Shown here in pieces: positions 26,388 through 34,754 of a stretch of 64,000 nt of DNA; the first letter of the stretch is position 1; each line of letters opens with the position of its first letter. A program made the position numbers and the translations under genes. Source of the stretch: Bradyrhizobium algeriense. Its GTDB lineage: Bacteria > Pseudomonadota > Alphaproteobacteria > Rhizobiales > Xanthobacteraceae. The notes below the pieces were generated by a model. The model was not told the origin of the DNA. It did no database searches and saw only the letters and a program-made list of their open reading frames with translations. The stretch lies in assembly GCF_036924595.1 (NCBI RefSeq), contig NZ_JAZHRV010000001.1, positions 1,488,001 to 1,552,000 of the forward strand, in the 5' to 3' direction.

Positions 26388-26496
26388 TCTGGATGTTCCA
26401 TTCGAACAGGATCAGTGATTGTATGGTTGTCCGATGCATTCATCAACATGATAGAAGGCTCGGCGCAATCGCGCAGCAAGAACAAGGGAAAGATTG

Positions 26497-27684
26497 ATGG
26501 GGGGAGTTCTGGAGGGCGTTCGCGTCCTCGATTTCGGGCGTTATATCGCGGGGCCGTATTGCGCGACCTTGCTGGCCGAATTCGGTGCGGAAGTCATTCG
26601 CGTGGAGAAACGCGACGGCAGCGAGGATCGTTTCGTGGCGCCCGTGGGCGAAGGCGGCGAGGGCGCGCTGTTCCTGCAGGTCAATCGCAACAAGAAATGC
26701 ATCACGCTCGATCCGATGAAACCGGAGGGACAGGAGGTGATGCGCCGGCTGGTGGCCACCGCTGACGTCGTCGTTGCCAATTTGCCGCCGCAGACGCTGC
26801 GCGCGATGAAACTCGATTATGAATCGCTGAAGGCGATCAAGCCGGACATCATCTTGACCACGGCAACCGCATTCGGCGGGCCCGGGCCGTGGTCCGACCG
26901 CGTCGGGTTTGACGGCGTCGGGCAGGTGATGTCGGGCGCAGTGTACATGACGGGCAAGGGCGATCCGCCGTACCGCGCCGCGGTGAACTGGGTCGATTTC
27001 GGCACCGCGCTGCATTGCGCGTTCGGCACGCTGGCCGCCCTGATCGAGCGCGGCAAATCCGGGCGCGGGCAGATCGTCGAGGGCGCATTGCTGGCGACCG
27101 CGCTCTCCTTCACCAACGCCACGCTGATCGAGCAGGCAGTGATATCAGCCAATCGTGTGCCGACCGGCAATCTCGGCCAGACCGCGGCGCCCGCTGACAT
27201 CTACCGCACCAAAGACGGCTGGGTGCTGTGCCAGGTCACCGGCCATCCGCTGTTCATCCGCTGGGCCAGATTGATGGGCGAGGAGGATCACTGGCTGAAC
27301 GACCCGCGCTTCGCCGACGACCTCAAGCGCGGCGACAACGGTCCTGTCATCAGCGAGCGGATGGCGCGCTGGTGCGCCGAGCGCACCACGCAGGAAGCGG
27401 TCGATACGCTGGGCAAAGCGATGATTCCGGCCGGACCGGTGCTGAGCCCGCAACAGGCGCTCGAGCACCCGCACATCCGCGCCACCGGCTTCATGCACGA
27501 TGTCGATTATCCGGGCCTGCCGAAGCCCGCGCCGACGGTACGCGCCGCCGTGCGATTGTCGGAGACGCCGGGCGAGATCACGACGCGCCCGCCGACGCTT
27601 GGCGAGCACACCGATCGCGTGCTGGCCGATATCGGCTACGACGCGGATGCGATCGCCGCGCTTCGCAACAACGGGATCATCTAG
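26497..27684 (+). CDS. CaiB/BaiF-family CoA transferase
   Basis: This is a class III CoA transferase of 395 residues, moving CoA between carboxylic acids. It begins GGVLEGVRVLDFGRYIAGPY and ATLLAEFGAEVIRVEK, the standard N-terminal CoA-binding half. It continues GFDGVGQVMSGAVYMTG, with the likely nucleophilic Asp near residue 166 in AAVNWVDFGTA. The C-terminal part includes IPAGPVLSPQQALEHPHI. An ATG at 26497 was preferred to a TTG one codon earlier. The divergent aldolase-family gene suggests a shared catabolic route for an unidentified acid. Confidence 0.9.
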   Translation: MGGVLEGVRVLDFGRYIAGPYCATLLAEFGAEVIRVEKRDGSEDRFVAPVGEGGEGALFLQVNRNKKCITLDPMKPEGQEVMRRLVATADVVVANLPPQTLRAMKLDYESLKAIKPDIILTTATAFGGPGPWSDRVGFDGVGQVMSGAVYMTGKGDPPYRAAVNWVDFGTALHCAFGTLAALIERGKSGRGQIVEGALLATALSFTNATLIEQAVISANRVPTGNLGQTAAPADIYRTKDGWVLCQVTGHPLFIRWARLMGEEDHWLNDPRFADDLKRGDNGPVISERMARWCAERTTQEAVDTLGKAMIPAGPVLSPQQALEHPHIRATGFMHDVDYPGLPKPAPTVRAAVRLSETPGEITTRPPTLGEHTDRVLADIGYDADAIAALRNNGII

Positions 27685-27764
27685 ATGCCGCGGCCGACGA
27701 CCTGGCGTCTTGTTCGTTGCCGTCAGGTGGTCTTTCGCCAAACCGCAGCCTGGACATCAGCGCC

Positions 27765-28697
27765 ATGACGCTGCTGTCGATACCGGCCAATCCTGTTCCG
27801 AAGGGTGCGTTTGCCGGAACGATTGAGACGCCGGATGGCGCCATGTTGCGCTTTGCGCGCTGGGCGGCGCTGGCCAGCGGCAGGGGGACCGTCTGCGTCT
27901 TCACCGGGCGCGGCGAGTACATCGAGAAATATTTCGAGACGGTACGGGATCTGCGCAAACGCGGTTATGCCGTGGCTGTCATCGACTGGCGGGGACAGGG
28001 GCATTCCTCGCGCCGGCTGCGCAATCCGCTCAAGGGCCATGTCCGGAATTTTTCGGATTACGAGATCGACGTGGCGGCCTTCGTCAAGCAGGTCGTACTG
28101 CCGGATTGTCCGCCGCCCTATTTTGCGCTGGCCCATTCGATGGGCGGCGCGGTCATGCTGCGCGTCGCGCATGCCGGCATTGAAATGTTCGAACGCCTCG
28201 TGCTCTGCGCGCCGATGATCGACCTGCCGCGTCTGCGCACTTCGCTGCCGATGCGCGGCCTGATGCGCATGCTGCGCGCGGGTGGAATGGGCGAGCGGTT
28301 TATTCCAGGCGGCAGCATCGACCTGATCAAGTCAACGGCCTTTCCCGGCAATCCCCTGACCTCGGACCCGCGCCGCTACGCCCGCAACGCTTCTATCCTG
28401 GAGGCCGATCCGACGCTCGGGATCGCGTCGCCGACCGTGGCGTGGCTCGACGCGGCCTTTGCCGCGATGGCCGAGTTTCGTTCGCGCGAGTTTGCCGGCC
28501 GGGTTCACCAGCCGGTCCTGATGCTAGCGGCAGGCGACGACACCATCGTATCGACCTCGGCCATTGCAGCGTTTGCCCGGCATCTGCCGGCGGGATCGCA
28601 TCGCGTGATTGCGGGTGCGAAGCACGAAATCCTGCAGGAAGACGACCGCCATCGCGAGCAGCTCTGGGCCGCATTCGATGTCTTCATGCCGGGCTAG
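27765..28697 (+). CDS. Alpha/beta hydrolase, lysophospholipase (PldB) type
   Basis: This 310-residue serine hydrolase of the Hydrolase_4/monoglyceride-lipase group probably cleaves lysophospholipids or monoacylglycerols. The nucleophile Ser lies in LAHSMGGAV. The acid is in AAGDDTIV and the His in AGAKHEILQE. The oxyanion-strand region is VIDWRGQGHSS. The ATG at MTLLSIPANPVPKG was chosen; upstream in-frame sequence belongs to the CoA transferase region. It lies 80 bases after that gene. Confidence 0.9.
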   Translation: MTLLSIPANPVPKGAFAGTIETPDGAMLRFARWAALASGRGTVCVFTGRGEYIEKYFETVRDLRKRGYAVAVIDWRGQGHSSRRLRNPLKGHVRNFSDYEIDVAAFVKQVVLPDCPPPYFALAHSMGGAVMLRVAHAGIEMFERLVLCAPMIDLPRLRTSLPMRGLMRMLRAGGMGERFIPGGSIDLIKSTAFPGNPLTSDPRRYARNASILEADPTLGIASPTVAWLDAAFAAMAEFRSREFAGRVHQPVLMLAAGDDTIVSTSAIAAFARHLPAGSHRVIAGAKHEILQEDDRHREQLWAAFDVFMPG

Positions 28698-28985
28698 CCA
28701 GTAGGGTGTGGACTCATTAGCACGCAGCCAAATTCCGATTGAAGCGCGATGAATTTACTTCCGCTTTTCCGGACATGGCCGGACTTGCTGCTGGCCCGAC
28801 CCGATCGCGAATGACCCAAAGCGGGCATCGACGACCAATGTCGGCAACCGACACACCTGCGGGTCTCCGGAACTTTGGGGTGATTCCGGGCGTTATGAAT
28901 CAGGCGCTATTGCGCGATTTCGCTTTCGGCTCAACACACATATGCCGTCTGCCGGTCGCAAACGGCGGCATCGCAGGAGGCTCTC
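28698..28985. other. Intergenic region upstream of the stress protein
   Basis: This region carries a strong ribosome site (GGAGG) at its right end for the universal stress protein. The stretch around 28780-28860 has a composition like the dispersed non-coding repeats of Bradyrhizobiaceae, but this cannot be confirmed without a search. Confidence 0.35.
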
Positions 28986-29873
28986 ATGAGTATCAAGCGA
29001 ATCCTGGTTCCACTTCCCGGCTCAGCCAGTCACACCGGCCAAATAGAGACGGCCCTGTCTGCCGCGAAGGCATTGGGGGCTCACGTCCAGGCACTGTTCA
29101 TCAGCCAGCCGCCGCCGGTCACACGTAGCGGTGTCGCGCGCGGCGGCCTAACTGTCACTGAAATGGGACAAGCGGTGACCGCCGCATCGGTAAATTGGTA
29201 CGCCGAGGAACGGGAGCGAACTACGCGGGAAGCGCGTGAGGTTTTCGCGCGGGCCTGCGCGGTAGTCGGCATCCCTATGCTATCGGCGAACGACGAGCCC
29301 GGCAGCCCGCTCGCGGCATCTTGGCGCGAAGCCGAGGGATCGTATGTGGAAATCGCGGCGCAACGGGCCGCTGCCTTCGACCTAATGGTCGCCGCAAGCG
29401 CCACCGTGATGGAATCATTCATGGCCATTACCGAGCAATCGCTGCTGCAGACCCGTCGCCCGGTGCTGTTGGCACCGGCTCGCCTGCAGAGTGATCTGAC
29501 CGACAGCGTGATGATCGCCTGGGACGAGAGCCCGGAATGCTGGCACGCGGTCTCGGCTGCCATACCGTTCATGCAACTCGCCAAATCAGTGCGGGTCATA
29601 AGCGTTGATCGGGACGCCAGCAATCGCCAAGCCTCGCAGGCGGAGGTGCTTGCCTATTTGCGCTGTCATGGCATCGGTGCGACCGCGCAAGTGGTTGCAC
29701 CGGAATTGCGCTCGGTGGGCGATACGCTGCTTGCGGCGGGGGCAGAGCATGAAGCCGGCCTGCTGATCATGGGCGCCTATTCCCATAGCCGCCTGCGCGA
29801 GATGCTTCTGGGCGGGGCTACGCGCCACATTCTTAAGAACGCTTCGGCACGCCCCGTTCTCTTGGCGCATTAG
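28986..29873 (+). CDS. Universal stress protein, tandem UspA domains
   Basis: This 295-residue cytoplasmic protein has two UspA-like domains. The first begins MSIKRILVPLPGSASHTGQ and the second around residue 160 (SVMIAWDESPECWHAV). It ends with the ATP-binding-type signature LIMGAYSHSRLREMLLGGATRHIL. The first domain lacks that glycine-rich signature, so only the second is likely to bind nucleotide. Tandem Usp proteins in this group are often tied to low-oxygen or stationary-phase survival. A good GGAGG ribosome site precedes the ATG. Confidence 0.9.
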   Translation: MSIKRILVPLPGSASHTGQIETALSAAKALGAHVQALFISQPPPVTRSGVARGGLTVTEMGQAVTAASVNWYAEERERTTREAREVFARACAVVGIPMLSANDEPGSPLAASWREAEGSYVEIAAQRAAAFDLMVAASATVMESFMAITEQSLLQTRRPVLLAPARLQSDLTDSVMIAWDESPECWHAVSAAIPFMQLAKSVRVISVDRDASNRQASQAEVLAYLRCHGIGATAQVVAPELRSVGDTLLAAGAEHEAGLLIMGAYSHSRLREMLLGGATRHILKNASARPVLLAH

Positions 29874-30045
29874 CCCTCGTCAGAGCGCAACCCCAGCGCA
29901 GGTTGCCGCCGACGCCAACGCTATGGCGGGCTTGCTCCCTCGCCGAAGGCGGGTGGGGGGCCGTGCGATTGACGCACCGACCCTCCTTCCCTGGGAGCGT
30001 CGGGCGGACTGAAGCCAAGTTCCCCCACACCTGAGGAGTAACAAC

Positions 30046-30231
30046 ATGGCCCCACACATCCCCGAGGAATTTTTCACCAGGTTGATTGACAGGAGTCCCT
30101 TCGTGATCATGGGCAACACGATGCCGCCCCGAGATCCTAATGAAGACGAAGAGGACGAGGACGAAGAGGAAGAGGACGAAGACGACCGCGGCGACGAGCC
30201 GCCGGTCGTGCGCGAGCCGGACGAAGACTAG
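30046..30231 (+). CDS. Small acidic protein
   Basis: This 61-residue protein starts MAPHIPEEFFTRLIDRSPF and has a highly acidic C-terminus made of Asp/Glu runs (residues 31-48), ending PPVVREPDED. A ribosome site (GAGGAG) lies about ten bases upstream. An alternative start at the internal MGNTMPPRDP would leave a 40-residue acidic peptide. No function is known; such peptides can mimic nucleic acid or bind basic proteins. Confidence 0.65.
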   Translation: MAPHIPEEFFTRLIDRSPFVIMGNTMPPRDPNEDEEDEDEEEEDEDDRGDEPPVVREPDED

Positions 30232-30607
30232 ACCATGATGCTTTTGGGATTGGGCATAGGACGAAAACCCGTCGAGTGGGTTCAGGTTCGGCGAGTGAAC
30301 GGACGTCGCAGTCGCGACAGTTGATGTCACCTGTCGGCACATCGCGTTACTTGGTTGCGATGCGGAATTTGGTCGCTATCCAGGGCATAGCGGACATCGA
30401 TCAAGCAGCGCCGATCAAGCTCGATTTATGAGTACGCACCCTGGTTCGAACGAACGTCGTCGATATCGCGGTTGCGAACATGCCGGCCGATCGCCCGAAA
30501 TCGGCCGGTCAGGCGCGGAGCGCTTGTCACAATGGAGTTCCAGACCGTATCGTGACGCAGCGGAGCGGCGACGCGCGGCGTCGCGGGTGTGGCGGGATCG
30601 GGGTTTC
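30232..30607. other. Intergenic region before the acyltransferase gene
   Basis: This is 376 bases with no supportable gene. An open frame continues upstream of the chosen acyltransferase start, but its first 60 codons are Arg/Ser-rich and look non-coding. No clear promoter was placed. Confidence 0.4.
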
Positions 30608-32041
30608 ATGGGGTCGCAGGTAAGCTTGCCGCTCTGGGTCGTCGTCCTGATGGCGATCCTCGCGATCCTGGCGGCGCTGGATCGCATCCTGATTCCCAGC
30701 GTGCGCTGGGCGCTGCGTCGCCGCGCCAATCGCGCCATCGAGGAGCTCAACACCAAACTCAAGCTTCGCATTCAGCCCTTCAAGCTGACCAAGCGTCAGG
30801 TGCTGACTGATCGTCTGGTGTTCGACCCGGAAGTGCTGCGGGCGGCGGAAGAATATTCGACCGAGACCGGCGTGCCGAACGAAGTCGCGATGGAAAAGGT
30901 GCGGCGCTACGCCCGCGAGATCGTTCCGGCGTTCAGCGCCTATGCGTATTTTCACGTCGGGACGCGGATCGCGCGCGCCGTTTCCCATATGCTGTACCGG
31001 GTGCGGATCGGCGTCCGCAACGACGAGGCGCTGGCCGCCGTCGATCCTGCCGCGTCGGTGATTTTCGTCATCAATCATCGCTCGAACATGGATTACGTGC
31101 TGGTGACCTATGTCGCCGCCACCTCGTCGGCGCTGAGCTACGCCGTTGGCGAATGGGCCAAGGTCTGGGGCCTCAGCAATTTGATCCGCTCGATGGGGGC
31201 CTATTTCATCGCGCGCGATTCCGGCGAAGGGCTCTATCGCAAGGTGCTTTCGCGCTATGTTCACATGGCTACCGCAGCGGGTGTCACGCAGGCGATTTTC
31301 CCGGAGGGCGGGCTCAGCCGCGACGGCAAGCTGCGTCCGCCGAAATTCGGGCTGTTGAGTTACATGGTGGCGGGCTTCGATCCGCTCGGTCCGCGCGACG
31401 TGGTGTTCATCCCGGTCGCCGTCAACTACGACCGCGTGCTGGAAGACCGCATGCTGACCTCGGTGGCCAATGCCGAGTCGGGGAAGAAGCCGGTGTTCGG
31501 CTTCAACGCGGCAACCTTTGCGCGGCATTTTTTCCGCCATCTCTGGCTGGCAATGCGCGGCGAGTGGCATCGCTTCGGATATACCTGCGTGAGTTTTGGC
31601 GTGCCGGTGTCGCTGCGAAATTATGTCGAGGCAAGGAAGATCGATTTCCGCGTTCTCGCGCCGGAGCCGCGCCGCATCGAGGTTGAAAGGCTCGGCACCG
31701 AATTGATGGAGGCCGTTGGCCGCGCGGTGCCGGCGCTGCCGGTCTCGCTGGTCTCGACCGCCATGCTGGAGGCAGGTGACCAGCCGTTGACGTTGTTCGA
31801 AATCAAGGGCCGCGTTTCCTTCCTGATCGGCGAGCTCGAACGAGCAGGGAGCTATGTTCACATCCCGCGCGCCGATCGCGACTACGCCATCTCCGTCGGC
31901 CGGCGGATGCTGACGCTGCGCCATCTGGTGATCGAGACCGACGACACCTACCGCGCCAACCCGAAAGAGCTCGTGCTGCTGCAGTACTACGCGAACGCGA
32001 TCGTCCATCTGTTCAAGGACAGGGACCCGCGGACGGGGTGA
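30608..32041 (+). CDS. plsB: Glycerol-3-phosphate O-acyltransferase (PlsB type)
   Basis: This 477-residue membrane-associated acyltransferase catalyses the first acylation of glycerol-3-phosphate in phospholipid synthesis. An N-terminal membrane helix (PLWVVVLMAILAILAAL) follows MGSQVS. The acyltransferase blocks are clear: block I NHRSNMDYV (HX4D), block II ARDSGEGLYRKVL, block III IFPEGGLSRDGKLRPPKFG and block IV VVFIPVAVNYDRV. It is shorter than E. coli PlsB (about 800 residues), as is usual for alphaproteobacterial forms. The internal ATG was chosen because it directly precedes the membrane helix. Confidence 0.88.
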   Translation: MGSQVSLPLWVVVLMAILAILAALDRILIPSVRWALRRRANRAIEELNTKLKLRIQPFKLTKRQVLTDRLVFDPEVLRAAEEYSTETGVPNEVAMEKVRRYAREIVPAFSAYAYFHVGTRIARAVSHMLYRVRIGVRNDEALAAVDPAASVIFVINHRSNMDYVLVTYVAATSSALSYAVGEWAKVWGLSNLIRSMGAYFIARDSGEGLYRKVLSRYVHMATAAGVTQAIFPEGGLSRDGKLRPPKFGLLSYMVAGFDPLGPRDVVFIPVAVNYDRVLEDRMLTSVANAESGKKPVFGFNAATFARHFFRHLWLAMRGEWHRFGYTCVSFGVPVSLRNYVEARKIDFRVLAPEPRRIEVERLGTELMEAVGRAVPALPVSLVSTAMLEAGDQPLTLFEIKGRVSFLIGELERAGSYVHIPRADRDYAISVGRRMLTLRHLVIETDDTYRANPKELVLLQYYANAIVHLFKDRDPRTG

Positions 32042-32086
32042 GCTGCCCGGTGAAATCCCATCGCAGCATCGCGAAATCATATCCGC

Positions 32087-32163
32087 GTCATTGCGAGCGA
32101 AGCGAAGCAATCCACGTCTCTGCAAGCCGCGCTATGGATTGCTTCGTTTCGCTCGCGATGACG
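32087..32163. repeat. Palindromic intergenic repeat, copy 1
   Basis: This is a long hairpin whose arms read GTCATTGCGAGCGAAGCGA and TCGTTTCGCTCGCGATGAC, each extended by GCAATCCA or its complement. The same element, with part of its left flank, recurs at 32701. Repeats of this type are dispersed through Bradyrhizobiaceae genomes. Confidence 0.85.
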
Positions 32164-32700
32164 ATGTGGAGGCAATGGGTGCGACAAAAGCCACTTGTCG
32201 GGCAAATCACTTCTGATTTTCCGAAATTGTGTCAACCCCGGTAATCAAAAATATTCCGCTTTCGTTCTCGCCCAAATCAGCTGCATAACTCCGCCCGTCT
32301 CACCCAATTGAGGGGCGCTCGCGATCGTCACGAACGTGCGGTGAGATGCGATGGACGCGAGAGCTGCGACTGACGTGTGCAGCTCGAGCGTACGGCGAAG
32401 TCGTGTGGTTCGGGCGCCGCGGTGCTGGCGTTAAGCGTGCGATAAGAAGCGCAGGCGACGGAGGCAAAAGAGCCGTTCTCCGGGAAGAGCACGAAGTAAG
32501 CCGTAAAGCCATTGCGCAGGGAAGGCCGGAGTGTTCCCGCTGCCCTGTATGCTCGTGTGCAATTTTGTTTGCGCAAATCGCACGCGAGACCGCGGGTGCA
32601 GCAAGCACCCGGTCTTCCCTGCGCCCTCTGATTGGAGAGGGCAGGAGTTCTCCAGCAAACCTCGGGCGCAATGCGTCGCGAGATCGCGAAACTATATCCA

Positions 32701-32814
32701 CGTCATTGCGAGCGCAGCGAAGCAATCCATCTCTCCGCTTGCCGCGCTATGGATTGCTTCGCGGAGCCTGTCATCCGGCGGCGCTTCGCGCCGACCGGGT
32801 GGCTCGCAATGACG
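32701..32814. repeat. Palindromic intergenic repeat, copy 2 with insertion
   Basis: The left arm CGTCATTGCGAGCGCAGCGA closely matches the copy at 32087. The same left flank is also present (ATCGCGAAA, then ATATCC). The right arm is interrupted by extra sequence before closing with GGCTCGCAATGACG, so this copy is a longer variant. Confidence 0.8.
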
Positions 32815-32882
32815 GGGAGGGGAACGGTGCCCAATCCGAGCTACCGGACCGCCGCAACCAATGCTCGCCCGCTTTCCTTGCA

Positions 32883-32904
32883 AAAGCTTGAAGTTTAAAA
32901 TATA
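32883..32904. promoter_or_regulatory. Regulon palindrome, site 1 (upstream of SDR)
   Basis: The core GCTTGAAGTTTAAAAT matches the six-site consensus TTTNAAGCYTAAAAT allowing for two changes. It lies about 30 bases before the SDR start and would overlap its promoter. It is a probable operator of the aminobenzoyl-CoA regulon. Confidence 0.6.
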
Positions 32905-32934
32905 TGCTGAACCCTCATCCAGGAGGCTTGACCG

Positions 32935-33696
32935 ATGTCCCCATTGTCGCGTTCCTCCCATGCGCTCGTCACCGGCGGCGGGCGCGGCATTGGGCTGGCG
33001 ATATCGGCGGCGCTGTCGAAAGCGGGCGCGACGGTAACGGTGCTCGGCCGCAACCGCGCGACGCTGGACGAAGCCGTGGCATCCGGCGCGGCGCAGTTCG
33101 CAGCCGTGGCCGACGTCGCCGATCAGGCGTCGGTCAAATCGGCCATAGCGGAGGCCGCCGCGCGGCAACCGATCGACATCCTCGTTGCCAATGCGGGCGC
33201 GGCGGATTCTTCGCCGTTCGGCCGCTCCGATGCGTCATTGTTCCAGCGGATGATGGACGTCAATTTCATGGGTGTGGTCCACGCCACGCAGGCGGTATTG
33301 CCTGGAATGACGGAGCGTCGCCACGGGCGGATCGTTGCCGTCGCATCCACCGCCGGCCTCAAGGGTTACGCCTATGTCTCGGCCTACAGCGCGGCCAAGC
33401 ACGCGGTGATCGGCCTCGTCCGTTCGCTGGCGCTGGAGACGGCGAAGAGCGGCATCACCGTCAACGCCGTCTGCCCCGGCTTCACCGAAACCGATCTGCT
33501 GGAAGGCTCGATCGACAACATTATCAAGAAGACTGGCCGCAGCCGCGAGCAAGCCATCGCGGAACTGTCGAAACATAATCCGCAAGGGCGCCTTGTTGCG
33601 CCATCGGAGGTAGCCGACGCCGTGCTGTGGCTCTGCGGCGAGGGCGCCGGCGCCATCACGGGACAGGCCATTGCGGTGGCGGGCGGCGAAGTCTGA
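32935..33696 (+). CDS. SDR-family oxidoreductase (3-hydroxyacyl-CoA dehydrogenase-like)
   Basis: This 253-residue short-chain dehydrogenase has the cofactor loop TGGGRGIG (residues 14-21), NAGAADSS and the catalytic Ser in VASTAGLKG. The YSAAKHA segment holds the catalytic Tyr and Lys. It closes with PGFTETDLLEGSIDN. A perfect AGGAGG precedes the ATG. It is followed 41 bases later by an enoyl-CoA hydratase gene, and an operator-like palindrome sits just upstream. Position suggests it oxidises the hydroxyacyl-CoA formed after ring reduction of aminobenzoyl-CoA. This is inferred; SDR sequence alone does not give the substrate. Confidence 0.9.
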   Translation: MSPLSRSSHALVTGGGRGIGLAISAALSKAGATVTVLGRNRATLDEAVASGAAQFAAVADVADQASVKSAIAEAAARQPIDILVANAGAADSSPFGRSDASLFQRMMDVNFMGVVHATQAVLPGMTERRHGRIVAVASTAGLKGYAYVSAYSAAKHAVIGLVRSLALETAKSGITVNAVCPGFTETDLLEGSIDNIIKKTGRSREQAIAELSKHNPQGRLVAPSEVADAVLWLCGEGAGAITGQAIAVAGGEV

Positions 33697-33737
33697 TCGG
33701 CCGCCACATCGATAACGATTAAAGTCAGGGAGAGATC

Positions 33738-34574
33738 ATGAGCAAGCCCGCCAACCCCGTCACGCTGCCGCTGGGCGATTATTCGCCGAAGCATTTCCTG
33801 CTGGCCGTGGTCGATCGCGTCGCCACCGTGACGCTCAACCGTCCCGAGCGAAAGAATCCGCTGACCTTCGAGAGCTATCGCGAACTCACTGATTTCTTCC
33901 GCGCCTGCGCGATGGATGACGAGGTCAAGACCATCGTCGTGTCAGGCGCGGGCGGCAACTTCTCGTCGGGTGGCGACGTGTTCGAGATCATCGGTCCCTT
34001 GATTCAGATGGATACCAAGGGGCTGACCGCCTTTACCCGCATGACCGGCGATCTCGTCAAGGCGATGCGTGCGTGCCCGCAGCCGATCGTGGCTGCCGTC
34101 GAGGGCATCTGCGCCGGCGCGGGCGCGATCGTCGCGATGGCCTCGGATCTGCGCCTGGCCGCCACCGGCGCCAAGGTCGCATTCCTGTTCAACAAGGTCG
34201 GGCTCGCCGGCTGCGACATGGGCGCCTGCGCAATCCTGCCGCGCATCATCGGGCAGTCGCGGGCCTCCGAACTGCTCTACACCGGCCGCTTCATGACCGC
34301 GGAGGAGGGCGAACGCTGGGGCTTCTTCAGCCGCATCGTCACGCCGGACGCAGTGCTGCCGCAGGCGCAGCTTCTGGCCAAGCAGATTTCCGAAGGGCCG
34401 ACTTTTGCCAACACCATGACCAAGCGCATGCTGGCGATGGAATGGGCGATGTCGGTGGAGGAGGCGATCGAGGCCGAAGCGGTTGCGCAAGCGCTCTGCA
34501 TGACCACGGAAGATTTCGCCCGCGCCTTCGAGGCGTTCTCGAACAAGCGGACCCCGGTGTTCCAGGGGAATTGA
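33738..34574 (+). CDS. Enoyl-CoA hydratase/isomerase family protein
   Basis: This 278-residue crotonase-fold protein has [16 protein letters not shown], the oxyanion-hole segment [16 protein letters not shown] and the second oxyanion strand [17 protein letters not shown]. The acidic position corresponding to one catalytic Glu in enoyl-CoA hydratase reads [10 protein letters not shown], so the chemistry may be isomerisation or ring hydrolysis rather than simple hydration. It is co-transcribed with the SDR gene. In the aminobenzoyl-CoA route it would act on the non-aromatic CoA ester. Confidence 0.9.
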   Translation: MSKPANPVTLPLGDYSPKHFLLAVVDRVATVTLNRPERKNPLTFESYRELTDFFRACAMDDEVKTIVVSGAGGNFSSGGDVFEIIGPLIQMDTKGLTAFTRMTGDLVKAMRACPQPIVAAVEGICAGAGAIVAMASDLRLAATGAKVAFLFNKVGLAGCDMGACAILPRIIGQSRASELLYTGRFMTAEEGERWGFFSRIVTPDAVLPQAQLLAKQISEGPTFANTMTKRMLAMEWAMSVEEAIEAEAVAQALCMTTEDFARAFEAFSNKRTPVFQGN

Positions 34575-34580
34575 CGGGAC

Positions 34581-34668
34581 CGTAGCCCGGGTGAAGCGCC
34601 GCGAAACACGGGATTCCGTCCGATGGCGCGGGAATCCCGGATTGCGCTACGCTCCATCCGGTCTACGA
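34581..34668. repeat. Palindromic intergenic repeat (GTAGCCCGG type)
   Basis: This is an imperfect inverted repeat beginning CGTAGCCCGGGTGAAGC and ending GCTACGCTCCATCCGGTCTACG. It fills the gap between the enoyl-CoA hydratase and the next operator-like palindrome. The sequence type is common between genes in Bradyrhizobiaceae. Confidence 0.7.
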
Positions 34669-34695
34669 ACGAGCCGCCAGCCCCCTTGCCCCAAA

Positions 34696-34717
34696 ATTAT
34701 TTTAGGCTTAAAGTAAT
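34696..34717. promoter_or_regulatory. Regulon palindrome, site 2 (upstream of the aminobenzoyl-CoA enzyme)
   Basis: The core TTTTAGGCTTAAAGT matches the shared consensus and lies 38 bases before the ATG of the fused monooxygenase/reductase. It is a probable operator. Confidence 0.65.
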
Positions 34718-34754
34718 TCCGAACTAGCCCGACAGCCTGTTTCGGAGGCGATAG

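Larger units (their letters stand above)
32042..32934. other. Repeat-rich non-coding stretch of about 890 bases
   Basis: No real gene is seen between the acyltransferase and the SDR gene. Open frames occur on both strands but none looks like a protein family. Two copies of one palindromic repeat flank a stretch (about 32300-32690) that resembles a sequence I remember as widely dispersed and often over-annotated in Bradyrhizobium. This last point is memory, not a search. The right end carries the first of six shared operator-like palindromes. Confidence 0.6.

Noticed and set aside
30420..30460. GGTTCGAA stretch considered as another tRNA T arm
   Set aside because: No flanking stem, acceptor strand or CCA is present.
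30428..30607. N-terminal extension of the glycerol-3-phosphate acyltransferase
   Set aside because: The added 60 residues are Arg/Ser-rich and precede the membrane helix, with no supporting start signal.
32300..32725. Overlapping small frames in the repeat-rich island
   Set aside because: They fall in dispersed-repeat DNA on both strands, without ribosome sites or protein families; frames of this type are often over-annotated.
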